Shown piece after piece: positions 1 to 8,315 of a stretch of 36,753 nt of DNA; position 1 is the stretch's first letter; each line of letters opens with the position of its first letter. Both the position numbers and the translations under genes were made by a program. Source of the stretch: Crocosphaera sp. (GTDB lineage: Bacteria > Cyanobacteriota > Cyanobacteriia > Cyanobacteriales > Microcystaceae); assembly GCF_030064895.1 (NCBI RefSeq), contig NZ_JASJEB010000086.1:1-36753 (forward strand), given 5' to 3'. The notes under the pieces were generated by a model. That model was not told the DNA's origin, did no database searches, and saw only the letters and a list, made by a program, of their open reading frames with translations.

Positions 1-65
1 AGTCCATCAAGCGCGATTGCATCAATGACTTTCTGGCGGAGATCATAACTGTAAGGTTTAGCCAT
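1..65 (-). CDS. IS630-family transposase, N-terminal fragment cut by the window edge
   Basis: The reverse strand starts with ATG at 65 and reads MAKPYSYDLRQKVIDAIALD to the edge. This is the usual opening of the helix-turn-helix part of cyanobacterial IS630 transposases, where SYDLRQKV is typical. The catalytic domain lies outside the window, so it is unknown whether the gene is intact. An IS630-like terminal sequence lies at 135-162, about 70 bp upstream of the start, as expected for the 5' end of such an element. Family assignment is from remembered motifs, not a search. Confidence 0.7.
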   Translation of the reverse strand, partial: MAKPYSYDLRQKVIDAIALDG

Positions 66-106
66 AGAGGAGAAAAGTTTAAGGGTCTTTCTCTATTCTA
101 TGTCCT

Positions 107-162
107 AATCGCCCTGGCGATTGCTATATTAGGTGTACCTCATGAGTCTGAGAAACGCTATA
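107..162. repeat. IS630-type terminal sequence and small hairpin
   Basis: A 7-bp perfect stem with a 2-nt loop (AATCGCC/GGCGATT) lies at 107-122. It is followed at 135-162 by a 28-nt end sequence containing CTCATGAGTCTGAGAA and ending GCTATA. A related 28-mer, 23 of 28 identical, occurs at 30557-30584 beside MITE-like repeats. TA-rich ends fit IS630 target choice. The exact element boundary cannot be fixed without the other end. Confidence 0.5.
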
Positions 163-181
163 GTTAAAAATATAAAATATT

Positions 182-2104
182 ATGAACCCATCTCTGCCTC
201 AAAACGACTCCAACCCAGAACAAAGACTAGAATCTCTCGAAAAAGAACGAAAACTTTATAAATGGGATTATTATCCTAACCAAGATGGCATCGCAATGAT
301 CCAGAAGTTACCAATACCAGAGGAACTTCCCAAAGAACCGGAATGGTTTCTTGATGTCATTACAGCAATTCTCACTATCCTCTCCAACCGTGCGATCGAA
401 GATTTTGCGGCCGGAGGGTTAGGATTTAATTTGCTGCTTTATGGTGTCATAACTCGCATTGTCATCTTGATCGATTTGATCAGTCGCCCCTTAGAAAAAA
501 ACAGTCAAAATCGCTTATTTTGGTGGTTAATTGAAAATTTAACCCGCTTAATTGGTCGCATATTAAAACGTCGTCAAGTTGCTGAAAATCAAAGGGAAAC
601 CAACACCAGAATCGACCTAACTCCCCCAGTTACCCCCAGAAATGCAGTGGACGAATTAGAATCTTATAACAATCTCTTTGAGATTATCCATCTTCCTTGT
701 ATTAGTTATCATTTCCAAGAAGATCGGGTTTTTGCTGCGCAACGAGTAGCAGGTCCAAACCCCTTGGTACTGGAACGGGTTAGACAAGAACTACCCGATA
801 AGTTTCCCTTAACCAATGAAGATTATCGTTCCGTCATGGGGCCAGAAGATTCTCTGGAAAAGGCGATCGCAGAGAAACGCTTATATATTGCTGACTACGA
901 GATCTTCGACACTATCACCGCCGGTAATTTTCCCCCAAATTATCGCAAGTATATCTATGCACCCATCGCTTTATTTGCGGTTGCTTCTGGGACTGATAAC
1001 ACCGGTTGTCTGGTTCCGGTGGCTATTCAATGCGGACAGAGACCAAGTATAGCTTATCCCATTTTTACCCGTCCCCCGGCAGGAACTCCCCGTGACCAAC
1101 AATGGTATTGGTTAATGGCGAAAACCATCGTGCAGATTGCTGATGGTAACTATCATGAGTTGATTTCTCATTTAGGGCGAACCCATTTATGGATGGAACC
1201 CTTTGCCATCGCGACTCAACGACAACTGGCGGCCAATCATCCTTTGGGTATTTTACTGCGTCCCCATTTCGAGGGAACGTTGTTGATTAATTCGGCGGCC
1301 AGATTGAGTTTAATTAGCAATGAAGGAACGGTTGATAGGATTTTGGCTGGTAGTATTGAGGAGTCTGTTGGCCTCGCTGCTGAGGGGGTTAGGGGTTATC
1401 CTTTTGTGTTTAATGATTCGATGTTACCGACATTTTTAGCTTTACGGGGTGTGGATGATGCTGAGTCTTTTCCTGACTATCCTTATCGAGATGATGGCTT
1501 ATTGATCTGGCATAGCATTCATCAATGGGTGGATGATTATTTGTCTCTTTACTATCATTCGGACCAAGATGTACAAGAAGATGCGGAACTTCAAGGGTGG
1601 ATAAAAGCTTTAGTTGCTGTTGATGGGGGACGCATGATCGGTGTTGGCCAAGAAACGCCATCAGGTGGGGTTGATATTCATAGCAAAGCTTATTTGGTTG
1701 ATGCAGTTACTCTGATTATTTTTACTTCTAGCGCGCAACACGCGGCGGTTAATTTTCCCCAAGCGAGTGATATGTCTTATGCACCAAATATGCCTCTAGC
1801 TGGCTATACAGATGCCCCTAACAGTCCCCAAGCCACGAAACAGGACTATTTTGATTTATTACCGCCTATTCCTCAAGCTGAGTTACAAATGAATACCGGT
1901 TATGCTTTGGGATCGGTTTATTATACACAACTGGGTGATTATGGCGAGGGTTATTTTCAAGATCCATTGGTGGAACAACCTTTGAAAGCTTTTCAAAATC
2001 GTCTTTTAGAGATTGAAACCACTATTAATGATAGAAATGAGGTGAGAAGAACGTTTTATAACTTTTTATCTCCCAGTCGTATTCCCCAAAGTATTAATAT
2101 TTAA
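182..2104 (+). CDS. lipoxygenase (non-heme iron, without a PLAT domain)
   Basis: This 640-residue protein should insert dioxygen into polyunsaturated fatty acids to give hydroperoxides. All five expected iron ligands are visible: H330 and H335 in the LISHLGRTH motif (H-x4-H), H520 and N524 in SSAQHAAVNF (H-x3-N), and the C-terminal carboxylate of I640 in a tail ending PQSINI. ARLSLISNEG and the WHSIHQWVDDY segment also fit the family. There is no plant-type PLAT domain. The N-terminal 150 residues instead carry a hydrophobic stretch around 75-100 followed by basic residues, which may help membrane association (inference). It stands alone beside an IS630 end and has its own hairpin terminator. 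Regiospecificity cannot be read from the sequence. Confidence 0.9.
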   Translation: MNPSLPQNDSNPEQRLESLEKERKLYKWDYYPNQDGIAMIQKLPIPEELPKEPEWFLDVITAILTILSNRAIEDFAAGGLGFNLLLYGVITRIVILIDLISRPLEKNSQNRLFWWLIENLTRLIGRILKRRQVAENQRETNTRIDLTPPVTPRNAVDELESYNNLFEIIHLPCISYHFQEDRVFAAQRVAGPNPLVLERVRQELPDKFPLTNEDYRSVMGPEDSLEKAIAEKRLYIADYEIFDTITAGNFPPNYRKYIYAPIALFAVASGTDNTGCLVPVAIQCGQRPSIAYPIFTRPPAGTPRDQQWYWLMAKTIVQIADGNYHELISHLGRTHLWMEPFAIATQRQLAANHPLGILLRPHFEGTLLINSAARLSLISNEGTVDRILAGSIEESVGLAAEGVRGYPFVFNDSMLPTFLALRGVDDAESFPDYPYRDDGLLIWHSIHQWVDDYLSLYYHSDQDVQEDAELQGWIKALVAVDGGRMIGVGQETPSGGVDIHSKAYLVDAVTLIIFTSSAQHAAVNFPQASDMSYAPNMPLAGYTDAPNSPQATKQDYFDLLPPIPQAELQMNTGYALGSVYYTQLGDYGEGYFQDPLVEQPLKAFQNRLLEIETTINDRNEVRRTFYNFLSPSRIPQSINI

Positions 2105-2132
2105 AACGTGAGTTCGGAGTTCGGAGTTCGGA

Positions 2133-2168
2133 GTAGGGATCAACGTTTGTTGACCCCTACTTTTTATT
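2133..2168 (+). terminator. hairpin plus T-run after the lipoxygenase gene
   Basis: GTAGGGATCAAC pairs with GTTGACCCCTAC across a GTTT loop (11 of 12 pairs, the other a G-T), followed directly by TTTTTATTTT. It therefore has the form of an intrinsic terminator. Three to four copies of the heptamer GAGTTCG abut it at 2110-2134. Nearly the same hairpin recurs at 5758-5785 and 13673-13694, so it also belongs to a dispersed repeat family. Confidence 0.65.
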
Positions 2169-2354
2169 TTGACCAAACATTGAACATTTAACATTGAACA
2201 TCCTTCATTTTGGTTTCAAGCCTCTCCCTTTAGGGAGAAAGAAGTTTGGGAGAGGTTTCAAGCCTACTTCCAAACGAATGATAAATGATAAATGTTAAAT
2301 GATAAATGAAATGACAAGTTGTCTCTAAATTTCCTTATATAAAACTTAATTTAG
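2166..2354. repeat. spacer with short direct and tandem repeats
   Basis: The 12-mer GGTTTCAAGCCT occurs at 2212-2223 and 2254-2265. The copies bracket an imperfect stem, CTCTCCC (2222-2228) with GGGAGAG (2248-2254). At about 2275-2311 there is a degenerate run of the heptamer ATGATAA. No coding potential is seen. The spacer separates two convergent genes. Confidence 0.5.
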
Positions 2355-4922
2355 TTAACTATTTTTCGCTTCTAAGTTAGACAAACGACTTTGTAGTTCT
2401 TGGTTTTCTTGTTTCAGTTTTTCAATTTCATCTCGTAAGGACTTAATTCCTTTATCTGAACCTAATTTTTTCTGAACTTTCTTGATAGCTTCTTCTGCCC
2501 TTCTTTTAACTCTTCCGTCGGGTGTTCTATCGGCTAAACCTTGCAAAATACTAACCGCTTTTGGTGTTTCCATTTGCCCTAATGCTGTACTTACGGCCAC
2601 CTGAGTTAAGAAGAAAGTTTCTTGAGAAATGGCTTCTAAACTATCTAGAATTTCTTCTAATTTATCGGGGATTTGTCCTGTGGAAATAGTTCCTAATGCA
2701 CGGATAGCTGCTAATCTTAATGCTTGAGGAATTCCTAATTTTGTATATTCTATAATTACATCCACAGCATCACCACTGGTTTTTAGTTTACTTAACCCTA
2801 TAATTGCTCCTGATCTTACCACTTCATTCCAAGCTGAACGGGTTTCTAAAACATTTTTTAATAAGTCAATTACTTCTGGGGTTTTCTCTTTTAAACTACC
2901 GGATAAAATTGACCCTAAACTACTTGCGATCGCAGCTTCACAATAGTAGCTTTTTTCTTCGGTTTGTAAAGAGGTTTTTAGGGTTTGGTAGCAGTGGTCA
3001 TTTTTGATTTTTCCTAAGCTTTGAATGACAGTACGACGTACTTTTTGATCTTCGTCGTCTAATCCTTTAACCAAGGCTTTTCCTGCTTGATCTAAGGCGA
3101 TTTTTCCTAACTGTTTGGCTGCTTCTAATCTTACACCCCAAAAGGGATCTTTTGTCAAGGCTTCTTCTAAACTTTTAATAGCTTCTAAGTTGCCTTTTTT
3201 GCCAATAGCAATGGCTGCATAAGTGCGAGAAACGGGGTCAGGATCATATTTTAATTGGGTTTTTAATTCGGCAAGAGGATATTCTAATTTTACGGTTTTC
3301 AAGAAGTAGTTATTAACATCAAAACTTATATAGTCTGGTTTGGTTTCTAAGGGGAAGTAAAAGGTTTGTTGTTTCTCATGAAGACGCAAAGCAAAGATTT
3401 TCATCGGTGACTTTTCATAGCCAAAACCGATGGGAATTTTTAGATCAAAGATATCTTTAATATTACCATCTTCTTCTTTTGCTTGGGTTTGGGTAACGGT
3501 TAATTTTGCTAAATTATTATCATTATCCCAACTATAACTAATCTTATAATCTGGGTGTCCTCCTCGGAAGACATATTGATCGAATAGGAATAATAAGTTA
3601 TAACCTGTTGCTGTTTCTATCGCCCTTAATAAGTCAACAGTTTCTACAGTTTTGTGAGCATTATCATTGACAAATTTATGAATGGCTTTATCAAATAATT
3701 CCTCACCTAAAATTCCTCGAATCATGTGATAAACACAAGCACCTTTTTCGTATAAATGGCGATCATATAATTCAATTGCTTCTCGGTAAACGTTGGTAAC
3801 AATGGGGCGACGATAACGGGAAGAATCTTCTTCTAAATAACTTCTTGCTTCGTTCAATAAATAATAAGCAGCGTCATCTTTTCCATACTCGTTTTCTGTC
3901 CATAAAACCTCAGAATAAGAAGCCATTCCTTCCTTGATCCAAGCGTGTGACCAATGTTTAATAACCACTAAATCACCAAACCATTGATGGGCTAATTCAT
4001 GGGCGACTAAACTTTCTGTAAAGGTTTTATCTTTAACTGCTTTTTCATCTAATAAACAGCGATCAGTTAGTAAGGTTGTTGATGTGTTTTCCATCCCTCC
4101 AAAAATGAAGTCACTGACACAAACTTGAGCATATTTTGGGTAGGGATAATCATAACCAAATTTTGATGAGAAATAATCAATCATTTGGGGTGTTTTACCC
4201 ATACTTAATTTTGCTTGTTCTTCTTTTCCTTTTTCTACATAATAAGTTACAGGAATATCTTTCCATTGGTCTTTTATTTCACTAAATTCTCCTACAGCTA
4301 AAGTCATTAAATAAGTAGGATGAATCTGTTCTTGTAACCAATGATAGATAGTTTCTTCGCCAACGGTTTCTTGTTTAATTAATTTACCGTTAGAAATGGC
4401 CATGAAGTTATTAGGAACTTTAACTTTAATTTCTGAGGTTGCTAACTGTCCAGGATAATCAAAACAAGGGAACCAAAAACGCGAGTCTTCATCCTCTCCT
4501 TGAGTCCAAACTTGGGTTGGTTTATGGGGATAATGTTCGTCTGGTGCAATAAAATATAGTCCTCTTTGAGGATTTTCTACACCATAGTTTATACTTATTT
4601 TAATAGCATCTTCTTGGGTTGGTTGAAGAAGATTAATAGTTAATGTTTCCTTGTCATAATCAAAGGGTTGACTAACCTCATTGATGAAAACAGAATTGAT
4701 GTTTAAGTCAACAGCATCGAGAATTAATTTCTTGATTCGGGGACGAACAGGAGTTAAAGTAATAGTGCAAGTTCCTGTGAAGCTTTGATGGGGAATATCT
4801 AAGCTTAAATCGAGGAAAATATGGTCAACTTGTCCGTAGCGATCAGGGTTATAATGGGGTTTAGCTCCAGGTAATTCAAATTTACGGTTATTGTCTTCGC
4901 TATCAAAATTTTTAAGAGTCAT
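2355..4922 (-). CDS. M1-family zinc aminopeptidase with C-terminal HEAT-like repeats
   Basis: The 855-residue protein has the M1 layout. A beta-rich N-terminal domain is followed by the substrate-binding GGMEN at 275-279 (a variant of GAMEN), then HELAH at 308-312 with E331 downstream, giving Zn ligands H308, H312 and E331 and general base E309. Y391 in LYEKGAC fits the transition-state tyrosine. From about residue 530 the usual M1 C-terminal domain is replaced by helical HEAT/PBS-lyase-like repeats, each containing phrases such as VRRTVIQSLGKI, ending in a short coiled coil (about 825-853). No signal peptide is seen, so it is probably cytoplasmic. The ATG at 4922 is divergent from the Uma2 gene. 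The likely role is N-terminal peptide trimming, with the repeats perhaps mediating contacts (inference). Confidence 0.88.
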   Translation of the reverse strand: MTLKNFDSEDNNRKFELPGAKPHYNPDRYGQVDHIFLDLSLDIPHQSFTGTCTITLTPVRPRIKKLILDAVDLNINSVFINEVSQPFDYDKETLTINLLQPTQEDAIKISINYGVENPQRGLYFIAPDEHYPHKPTQVWTQGEDEDSRFWFPCFDYPGQLATSEIKVKVPNNFMAISNGKLIKQETVGEETIYHWLQEQIHPTYLMTLAVGEFSEIKDQWKDIPVTYYVEKGKEEQAKLSMGKTPQMIDYFSSKFGYDYPYPKYAQVCVSDFIFGGMENTSTTLLTDRCLLDEKAVKDKTFTESLVAHELAHQWFGDLVVIKHWSHAWIKEGMASYSEVLWTENEYGKDDAAYYLLNEARSYLEEDSSRYRRPIVTNVYREAIELYDRHLYEKGACVYHMIRGILGEELFDKAIHKFVNDNAHKTVETVDLLRAIETATGYNLLFLFDQYVFRGGHPDYKISYSWDNDNNLAKLTVTQTQAKEEDGNIKDIFDLKIPIGFGYEKSPMKIFALRLHEKQQTFYFPLETKPDYISFDVNNYFLKTVKLEYPLAELKTQLKYDPDPVSRTYAAIAIGKKGNLEAIKSLEEALTKDPFWGVRLEAAKQLGKIALDQAGKALVKGLDDEDQKVRRTVIQSLGKIKNDHCYQTLKTSLQTEEKSYYCEAAIASSLGSILSGSLKEKTPEVIDLLKNVLETRSAWNEVVRSGAIIGLSKLKTSGDAVDVIIEYTKLGIPQALRLAAIRALGTISTGQIPDKLEEILDSLEAISQETFFLTQVAVSTALGQMETPKAVSILQGLADRTPDGRVKRRAEEAIKKVQKKLGSDKGIKSLRDEIEKLKQENQELQSRLSNLEAKNS

Positions 4923-5049
4923 AAGATTTGTAATTATAAATCAGGAATTGAAGGATGCTGTAAATTTAGACATTATGAATATTATATAATAGTGAGTGGA
5001 TAATATTCAATTCACTTTCCTTAAAAATAGTTTGAGAGGGATGTTTATC

Positions 5050-5631
5050 ATGGAAACTATTAGTATTCCTAAAAATTTCAAAGTTACTCCAGAACAATTT
5101 TATGAACTTGCTTCTGTTGAACAACTGGCAAAAATGGAGTTAACAAAAGATGGAGAATTAATTATTATGAGTCCTACTGGTGGTGAAGCAGGAAGAAAAA
5201 ATCGCCGTTTAATACAACAAATAGGAGTTTGGACAGATCAAAATGGTACGGGAGAAGCTTTTGATTCTTCTACTGTATTTATCTTACCTAATGGTGCTAG
5301 AAGAAGTCCTGATGTTAGTTGGATTAAATTAGAACGTTGGGACGCTTTAACTATTAAAGAAAAAGAGGGTTTTCCCCCTCTTGCACCTGATTTTGTTATT
5401 GAATTAGTTAGTCCTAGTGATATGAAAAATAAACGATATTCTGACTTACAATTAAAGATGGAAGAATATTTAGAAAATGGAGTTAAATTAGGTTGGTTAA
5501 TCTCTCCATCAACAAAAATAGTAGAAATATATAGATTGAGTTATGAAGTAGAGATTTTAAATGAACCTAAAACTTTATCGGGAGAAGATATTTTGCCTGG
5601 TTTTATATTAGATTTAAGTGAGATTTGGTAA
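5050..5631 (+). CDS. Uma2-family putative endonuclease (DUF820)
   Basis: The 193-residue protein belongs to the Uma2 group, an abundant cyanobacterial family with a PD-(D/E)xK nuclease fold and unknown biological role. Visible core residues are D88 in RRSPDVSW and E118 in DFVIELVSPSD. The frame is open from a GTG at 4996, but GAGAGGG lies 9 nt before the ATG at 5050, which also matches the usual family N-terminus (METISIP). The ATG at 5041 is too close to that site. A TATAAT box at 4985-4990 could serve as the -10 element. These genes are often mobile and may be unlinked to their neighbours. Confidence 0.8.
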   Translation: METISIPKNFKVTPEQFYELASVEQLAKMELTKDGELIIMSPTGGEAGRKNRRLIQQIGVWTDQNGTGEAFDSSTVFILPNGARRSPDVSWIKLERWDALTIKEKEGFPPLAPDFVIELVSPSDMKNKRYSDLQLKMEEYLENGVKLGWLISPSTKIVEIYRLSYEVEILNEPKTLSGEDILPGFILDLSEIW

Positions 5632-5757
5632 GACCATATCAATATTATTCTTAGGATAATTGTAGGGTGTATTACACTATGCTAATACACCAATAACCGT
5701 TAATTTTGGTGCTTTTGTGCATTGGAAAACTGAGTATAAGGACATTTATAATCAGGT

Positions 5758-5785
5758 GTAGGGGTCAAGGGCCGTTAACCCCTAC
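5758..5785. repeat. dispersed 28-nt hairpin repeat
   Basis: GTAGGGGTCAA and TTAACCCCTAC form a near-perfect stem around GGGCCG, followed by a short T-run at 5791-5797. It has the same length and consensus as the hairpin at 2133-2160. Here it sits directly in front of, and partly in frame with, a PEP-CTERM tail relic rather than behind an intact gene. Confidence 0.6.
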
Positions 5786-5786
5786 T

Positions 5787-5858
5787 GATTCTTTTTTGGT
5801 TGCTTTGTTAGGATTAGGTGGATTAAGGTTTATCTCTCGCGGAAAAAAACAAAAATAA
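5787..5858 (+). pseudogene. relic of a PEP-CTERM sorting tail
   Basis: The plus frame reads DSFLVALLGLGGLRFISRGKKQ and then K and a TAA stop at 5856. This is a hydrophobic helix followed by a basic cluster, the back half of a PEP-CTERM sorting signal. The VPEP motif and the exported domain are absent. Upstream, the frame runs into the hairpin repeat at 5758-5785 and is open but meaningless. It looks like the remains of a PEP-CTERM gene truncated next to a repeat. The alternative is chance, since a 22-codon hydrophobic-basic run is short. Confidence 0.45.
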
Positions 5859-5887
5859 ACTAATTTAGATTTTAGCTTGATTGGTAG

Positions 5888-5918
5888 AGGATATAGGTGT
5901 AAAGAAACCCTATATCCT
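5888..5918. terminator. perfect 10-bp stem at the end of brnA
   Basis: AGGATATAGG at 5888-5897 pairs perfectly with CCTATATCCT at 5909-5918 across an 11-nt loop, and the stem overlaps the brnA stop codon. There is no T-run on the minus-strand side, so it may stabilise the 3' end or terminate weakly. Confidence 0.4.
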
Positions 5919-6123
5919 ACAAAAAAAGTTCACGTTTATTTATAACACAATCTTGAAGATATATATCGATTAATTCTTGATAAGAAATTCCTTTTTCTTG
6001 TGCTTTTTGATCAAAATATTCTATTATGTCATTACCTAGAGATAAGGTTACTTGTTGCTTCAGTTGTTTAGCATAGGGGTTGGGACGACGTTTCATGTTA
6101 GTAAGATCATATTCTGGTTTCAT
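5917..6123 (-). CDS. brnA: BrnA-family antitoxin
   Basis: The 68-residue protein begins MKPEYDLTNMKRRPNPY and continues into a ribbon-helix-helix-like stretch (QVTLSLGNDIIEYF, about residues 19-32). BrnA antitoxins bind the BrnT toxin and the shared promoter. GGAGG lies 8 nt before the ATG at 6123, which fixes this start. The longer frame runs back into brnT and lacks a comparable site. It begins 4 nt after the brnT stop, so the two are translated together, in the toxin-first order typical of brnTA. Confidence 0.75.
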   Translation of the reverse strand: MKPEYDLTNMKRRPNPYAKQLKQQVTLSLGNDIIEYFDQKAQEKGISYQELIDIYLQDCVINKRELFL

Positions 6124-6127
6124 GATA

Positions 6128-6412
6128 TTATCCTCCATATTCTTGACTTTCTTTTTTGGTTGCTTTTCGGGCTGATATAATTCTAATGATAGACTGTTCT
6201 TCTCGAAAACAATGCACAATTAGTAACATTCGCATTTTTGAGCTTCGACCAAGTAGTAAAAATCGCTCTTCCCCATTAGAATGATAATCATCCCAAAATT
6301 GAATAGCATTATCATCATAAAATACGGTTTTAGCTTCTTCAAAAGAAACACCATGCTTTTGTTGATTAATTTTGTCTTTTGCGTAATCCCAATCAAACCG
6401 TAATTTATTCAT
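6128..6412 (-). CDS. brnT: BrnT-family ribonuclease toxin (DUF497)
   Basis: The 94-residue protein starts MNKLRFDWDYAKDKINQQKH and contains KHGVSFEEAKTVFYD, then ERFLLLGRSS, and IRIISARKATKKE near the end. These are the standard BrnT blocks. BrnT is a RelE-fold RNase that blocks translation and is neutralised by BrnA. The length is normal and the RISARKAT block carries the expected R and K residues, so it looks intact. Its promoter region at 6416-6447 contains a palindrome that could be the BrnA operator. Confidence 0.85.
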   Translation of the reverse strand: MNKLRFDWDYAKDKINQQKHGVSFEEAKTVFYDDNAIQFWDDYHSNGEERFLLLGRSSKMRMLLIVHCFREEQSIIRIISARKATKKESQEYGG

Positions 6413-6415
6413 CTC

Positions 6416-6447
6416 TATATTATAATATAAAGAATTTTATTTTTGAA
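6416..6447 (-). promoter_or_regulatory. brnTA promoter with an overlapping palindromic operator
   Basis: On the minus strand TTCAAA (6447-6442) is followed after exactly 17 nt by TATAAT (6424-6419), close to the brnT start. The -10 box lies within the perfect 14-bp palindrome TATATTATAATATA at 6416-6429. Such a site would let a ribbon-helix-helix antitoxin repress its own operon. The 5' leader would be only a few nucleotides long. The boxes are visible; the operator role is inferred. Confidence 0.5.
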
Positions 6448-6548
6448 TAAGCAGATAAATATTGTATTCATGTTTTTGCTCCTCTATTTCTTAAAATAGA
6501 CTTTTATGCTAAGCTAACATGACGATTGACTGAATAAAAGCTAATTCT

Positions 6549-7505
6549 ATGGAAAAATCAACCTACTTTACTTCAAAAAATACTAAAATCAGAGGAACAT
6601 TAACCTTACCAGAAAACATCAATAAACCACCTGTTTGTTTATTTGTGGGTGGTTCTTTTCCTCAGACCCGTGACGGTAATTTAGATAATTCAAAAAAAGA
6701 CTGGTTTCCTGTTACGTTACCTGACAGAAACTTGTTTAAAGATGAAGCAAAATTATTTCAAGAATTAGGTTACGCTACTTTTAGATACGATAAAAGAGGG
6801 TGCGGTACAAGCGAAGGTGATTGTGATCATGTTGATTTATTTACTTTAGTTGATGATGCAAGAGAAGCAATAAAATGGTTAAAAACTTTACCTGAAATTG
6901 ATAATAATAGAATTGGTATTTTAGGACAAAGTGAAGGTGCAGTTATTGCTTTAATGTTGGCTGCTGAAAATTTAGATTTAGATTTTTATATTTGGCAAGG
7001 AGGAGTTTATAACAACCTAGAAACTATTTTAAAATGGCAACGGGATAATTTTTGGAAATTAGAACAAGATGCGATTGAAAATTTTAAAAATACTTTTCCT
7101 TTGATGTATTGGGTTTATGTAAAAACTGATGAATTATGTGACAAAATTAAACAAGGAAATACTAATGTAATATTAGGTGATGAAACTTGGTCTAAAAAAT
7201 TGGATTTTCTTATCTGGAAACAACATTTTTATACTCCTCCGTTTGAGTTTATTTCTAAGGTAAAATGTCCTGTTTTATTATTACATGGAGAATTAGATCA
7301 TAATACACCACATACAGAAGCATTATTAGCAGCAGAAGCATTAAAACAAGCAGGGAATACGCAAATAACAACCCATATTTTTCCAGGTTTAGATCATAGT
7401 TTTCGACGACTAGGAAACCCCGATGAAGACTTTGTAACAGCGATGAAACGTCCTCTTGATACTAAAGTTACTGAAGCGATAAAAGAATGGTTCGATAATG
7501 GATAA
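6549..7505 (+). CDS. alpha/beta hydrolase, dienelactone-hydrolase/acyl-peptidase-like
   Basis: The 318-residue soluble enzyme has an alpha/beta-hydrolase core. The probable triad is S128 in GQSEG, D250 in GELD and H283 in GLDHSF. An early Gly-rich loop, FVGGSFPQTRDG, and RYDKRGCGTSEGD are typical of serine hydrolases acting on small esters or peptides. There is a helical insertion at about 150-235, as in cap domains. No signal peptide is seen. It stands alone, with AT-rich flanks and an inverted repeat downstream. The substrate cannot be inferred. Confidence 0.8.
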   Translation: MEKSTYFTSKNTKIRGTLTLPENINKPPVCLFVGGSFPQTRDGNLDNSKKDWFPVTLPDRNLFKDEAKLFQELGYATFRYDKRGCGTSEGDCDHVDLFTLVDDAREAIKWLKTLPEIDNNRIGILGQSEGAVIALMLAAENLDLDFYIWQGGVYNNLETILKWQRDNFWKLEQDAIENFKNTFPLMYWVYVKTDELCDKIKQGNTNVILGDETWSKKLDFLIWKQHFYTPPFEFISKVKCPVLLLHGELDHNTPHTEALLAAEALKQAGNTQITTHIFPGLDHSFRRLGNPDEDFVTAMKRPLDTKVTEAIKEWFDNG

Positions 7506-7506
7506 T

Positions 7507-7604
7507 TTAGAATTTATGATTTATGATTTATGATAGTAATATAGTCGGTGGGCAAATTGAAAACTCTTTCAAATGATTTGATCACCTGTCTTTTTTTGCC
7601 CACC
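7507..7604. repeat. heptamer run and long-loop inverted repeat
   Basis: Three copies of the heptamer TTTATGA follow the hydrolase stop. GGTGGGCAAA at 7547-7556 is then the exact inverse of TTTGCCCACC at 7595-7604, with a 38-nt loop and a T-run (7591-7597) inside the right arm. It could be a small MITE-like element or a terminator for the hydrolase gene. Confidence 0.45.
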
Positions 7605-7639
7605 ATAGGATGATTAATTACCCATTTTTGATAATTATT

Positions 7640-8311
7640 ATGAGTAACGAAAATTTAAACCCCTTACGTAAAAAAATTGAAAATTTAGTTTCAAACTATC
7701 AACAAAAAAATGATTTTACTGGATGGTTTGAGGATATTTACACCGACGCATTAGGAAACCCCGATCAGGTTCCTTGGGCAAAAATGCAGCCCCATCCTTG
7801 TTTAGAAAACTGGATAAAAACAGTAAATCTAACCAAGAAAAAAGCCTTAGTTATTGGTTGCGGTTTAGGAGATGACAGCGAAATTTTAGCCCAAAATAAT
7901 GCTAATGTTACCGCTTTTGATATTGCCCCCTCATCAATCGAATGGTGTAAAAAACGGTTTAATAATAGTTCCGTTAATTACCTAGTTGCTGACTTACTCA
8001 ACTTAGATAATAGCTGGAAAAATAGTTTTGATCTCATCTTTGAATCAAGAACTATTCAAGCATTACCTATCACTATTAGAAAAGAGGTTATAGACGCGAT
8101 CGCAACCTTGTTAAAAGCAAAAGGAACTCTCTTAATTGTGACTCGCCTTCGAGATACAGAAGGTAATATTGATGGTCCACCCTGGCCAGTTTCCGAAGAA
8201 GAATTATCACAATTATCTGAGTATGGTTATCAAGAAATTAACCGTATTCCTTATATTGATCCAAATAACCCATCAATTAAACAAGCATTAATAGAATACC
8301 AAAGAAAATGA
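7640..8311 (+). CDS. class I SAM-dependent methyltransferase
   Basis: The protein has 223 residues. Motif I is LVIGCGLGDDSE (about 70-81), with an acidic residue at the end of strand 2 (FDIAPSSIEW, D94) and motif IV-like DLIFESRTIQAL. The N-terminal GWFEDIYTDALGNPDQVPWAKM resembles thiopurine methyltransferase-like small-molecule enzymes. The frame is open from an ATG at 7610, but that would add a hydrophobic YPFLIIIM leader with no ribosome site. MSNENLNPLR at 7640 looks like a natural N-terminus. Neither start has a good ribosome site. The substrate is unknown. Confidence 0.75.
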   Translation: MSNENLNPLRKKIENLVSNYQQKNDFTGWFEDIYTDALGNPDQVPWAKMQPHPCLENWIKTVNLTKKKALVIGCGLGDDSEILAQNNANVTAFDIAPSSIEWCKKRFNNSSVNYLVADLLNLDNSWKNSFDLIFESRTIQALPITIRKEVIDAIATLLKAKGTLLIVTRLRDTEGNIDGPPWPVSEEELSQLSEYGYQEINRIPYIDPNNPSIKQALIEYQRK

Positions 8312-8315
8312 CTGA

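Noticed and set aside
2804-3007. 67-codon plus-strand ORF within the M1 peptidase gene
   Set aside because: It lies entirely inside a well-supported gene on the other strand and has low-complexity Leu/Phe/Ser composition.
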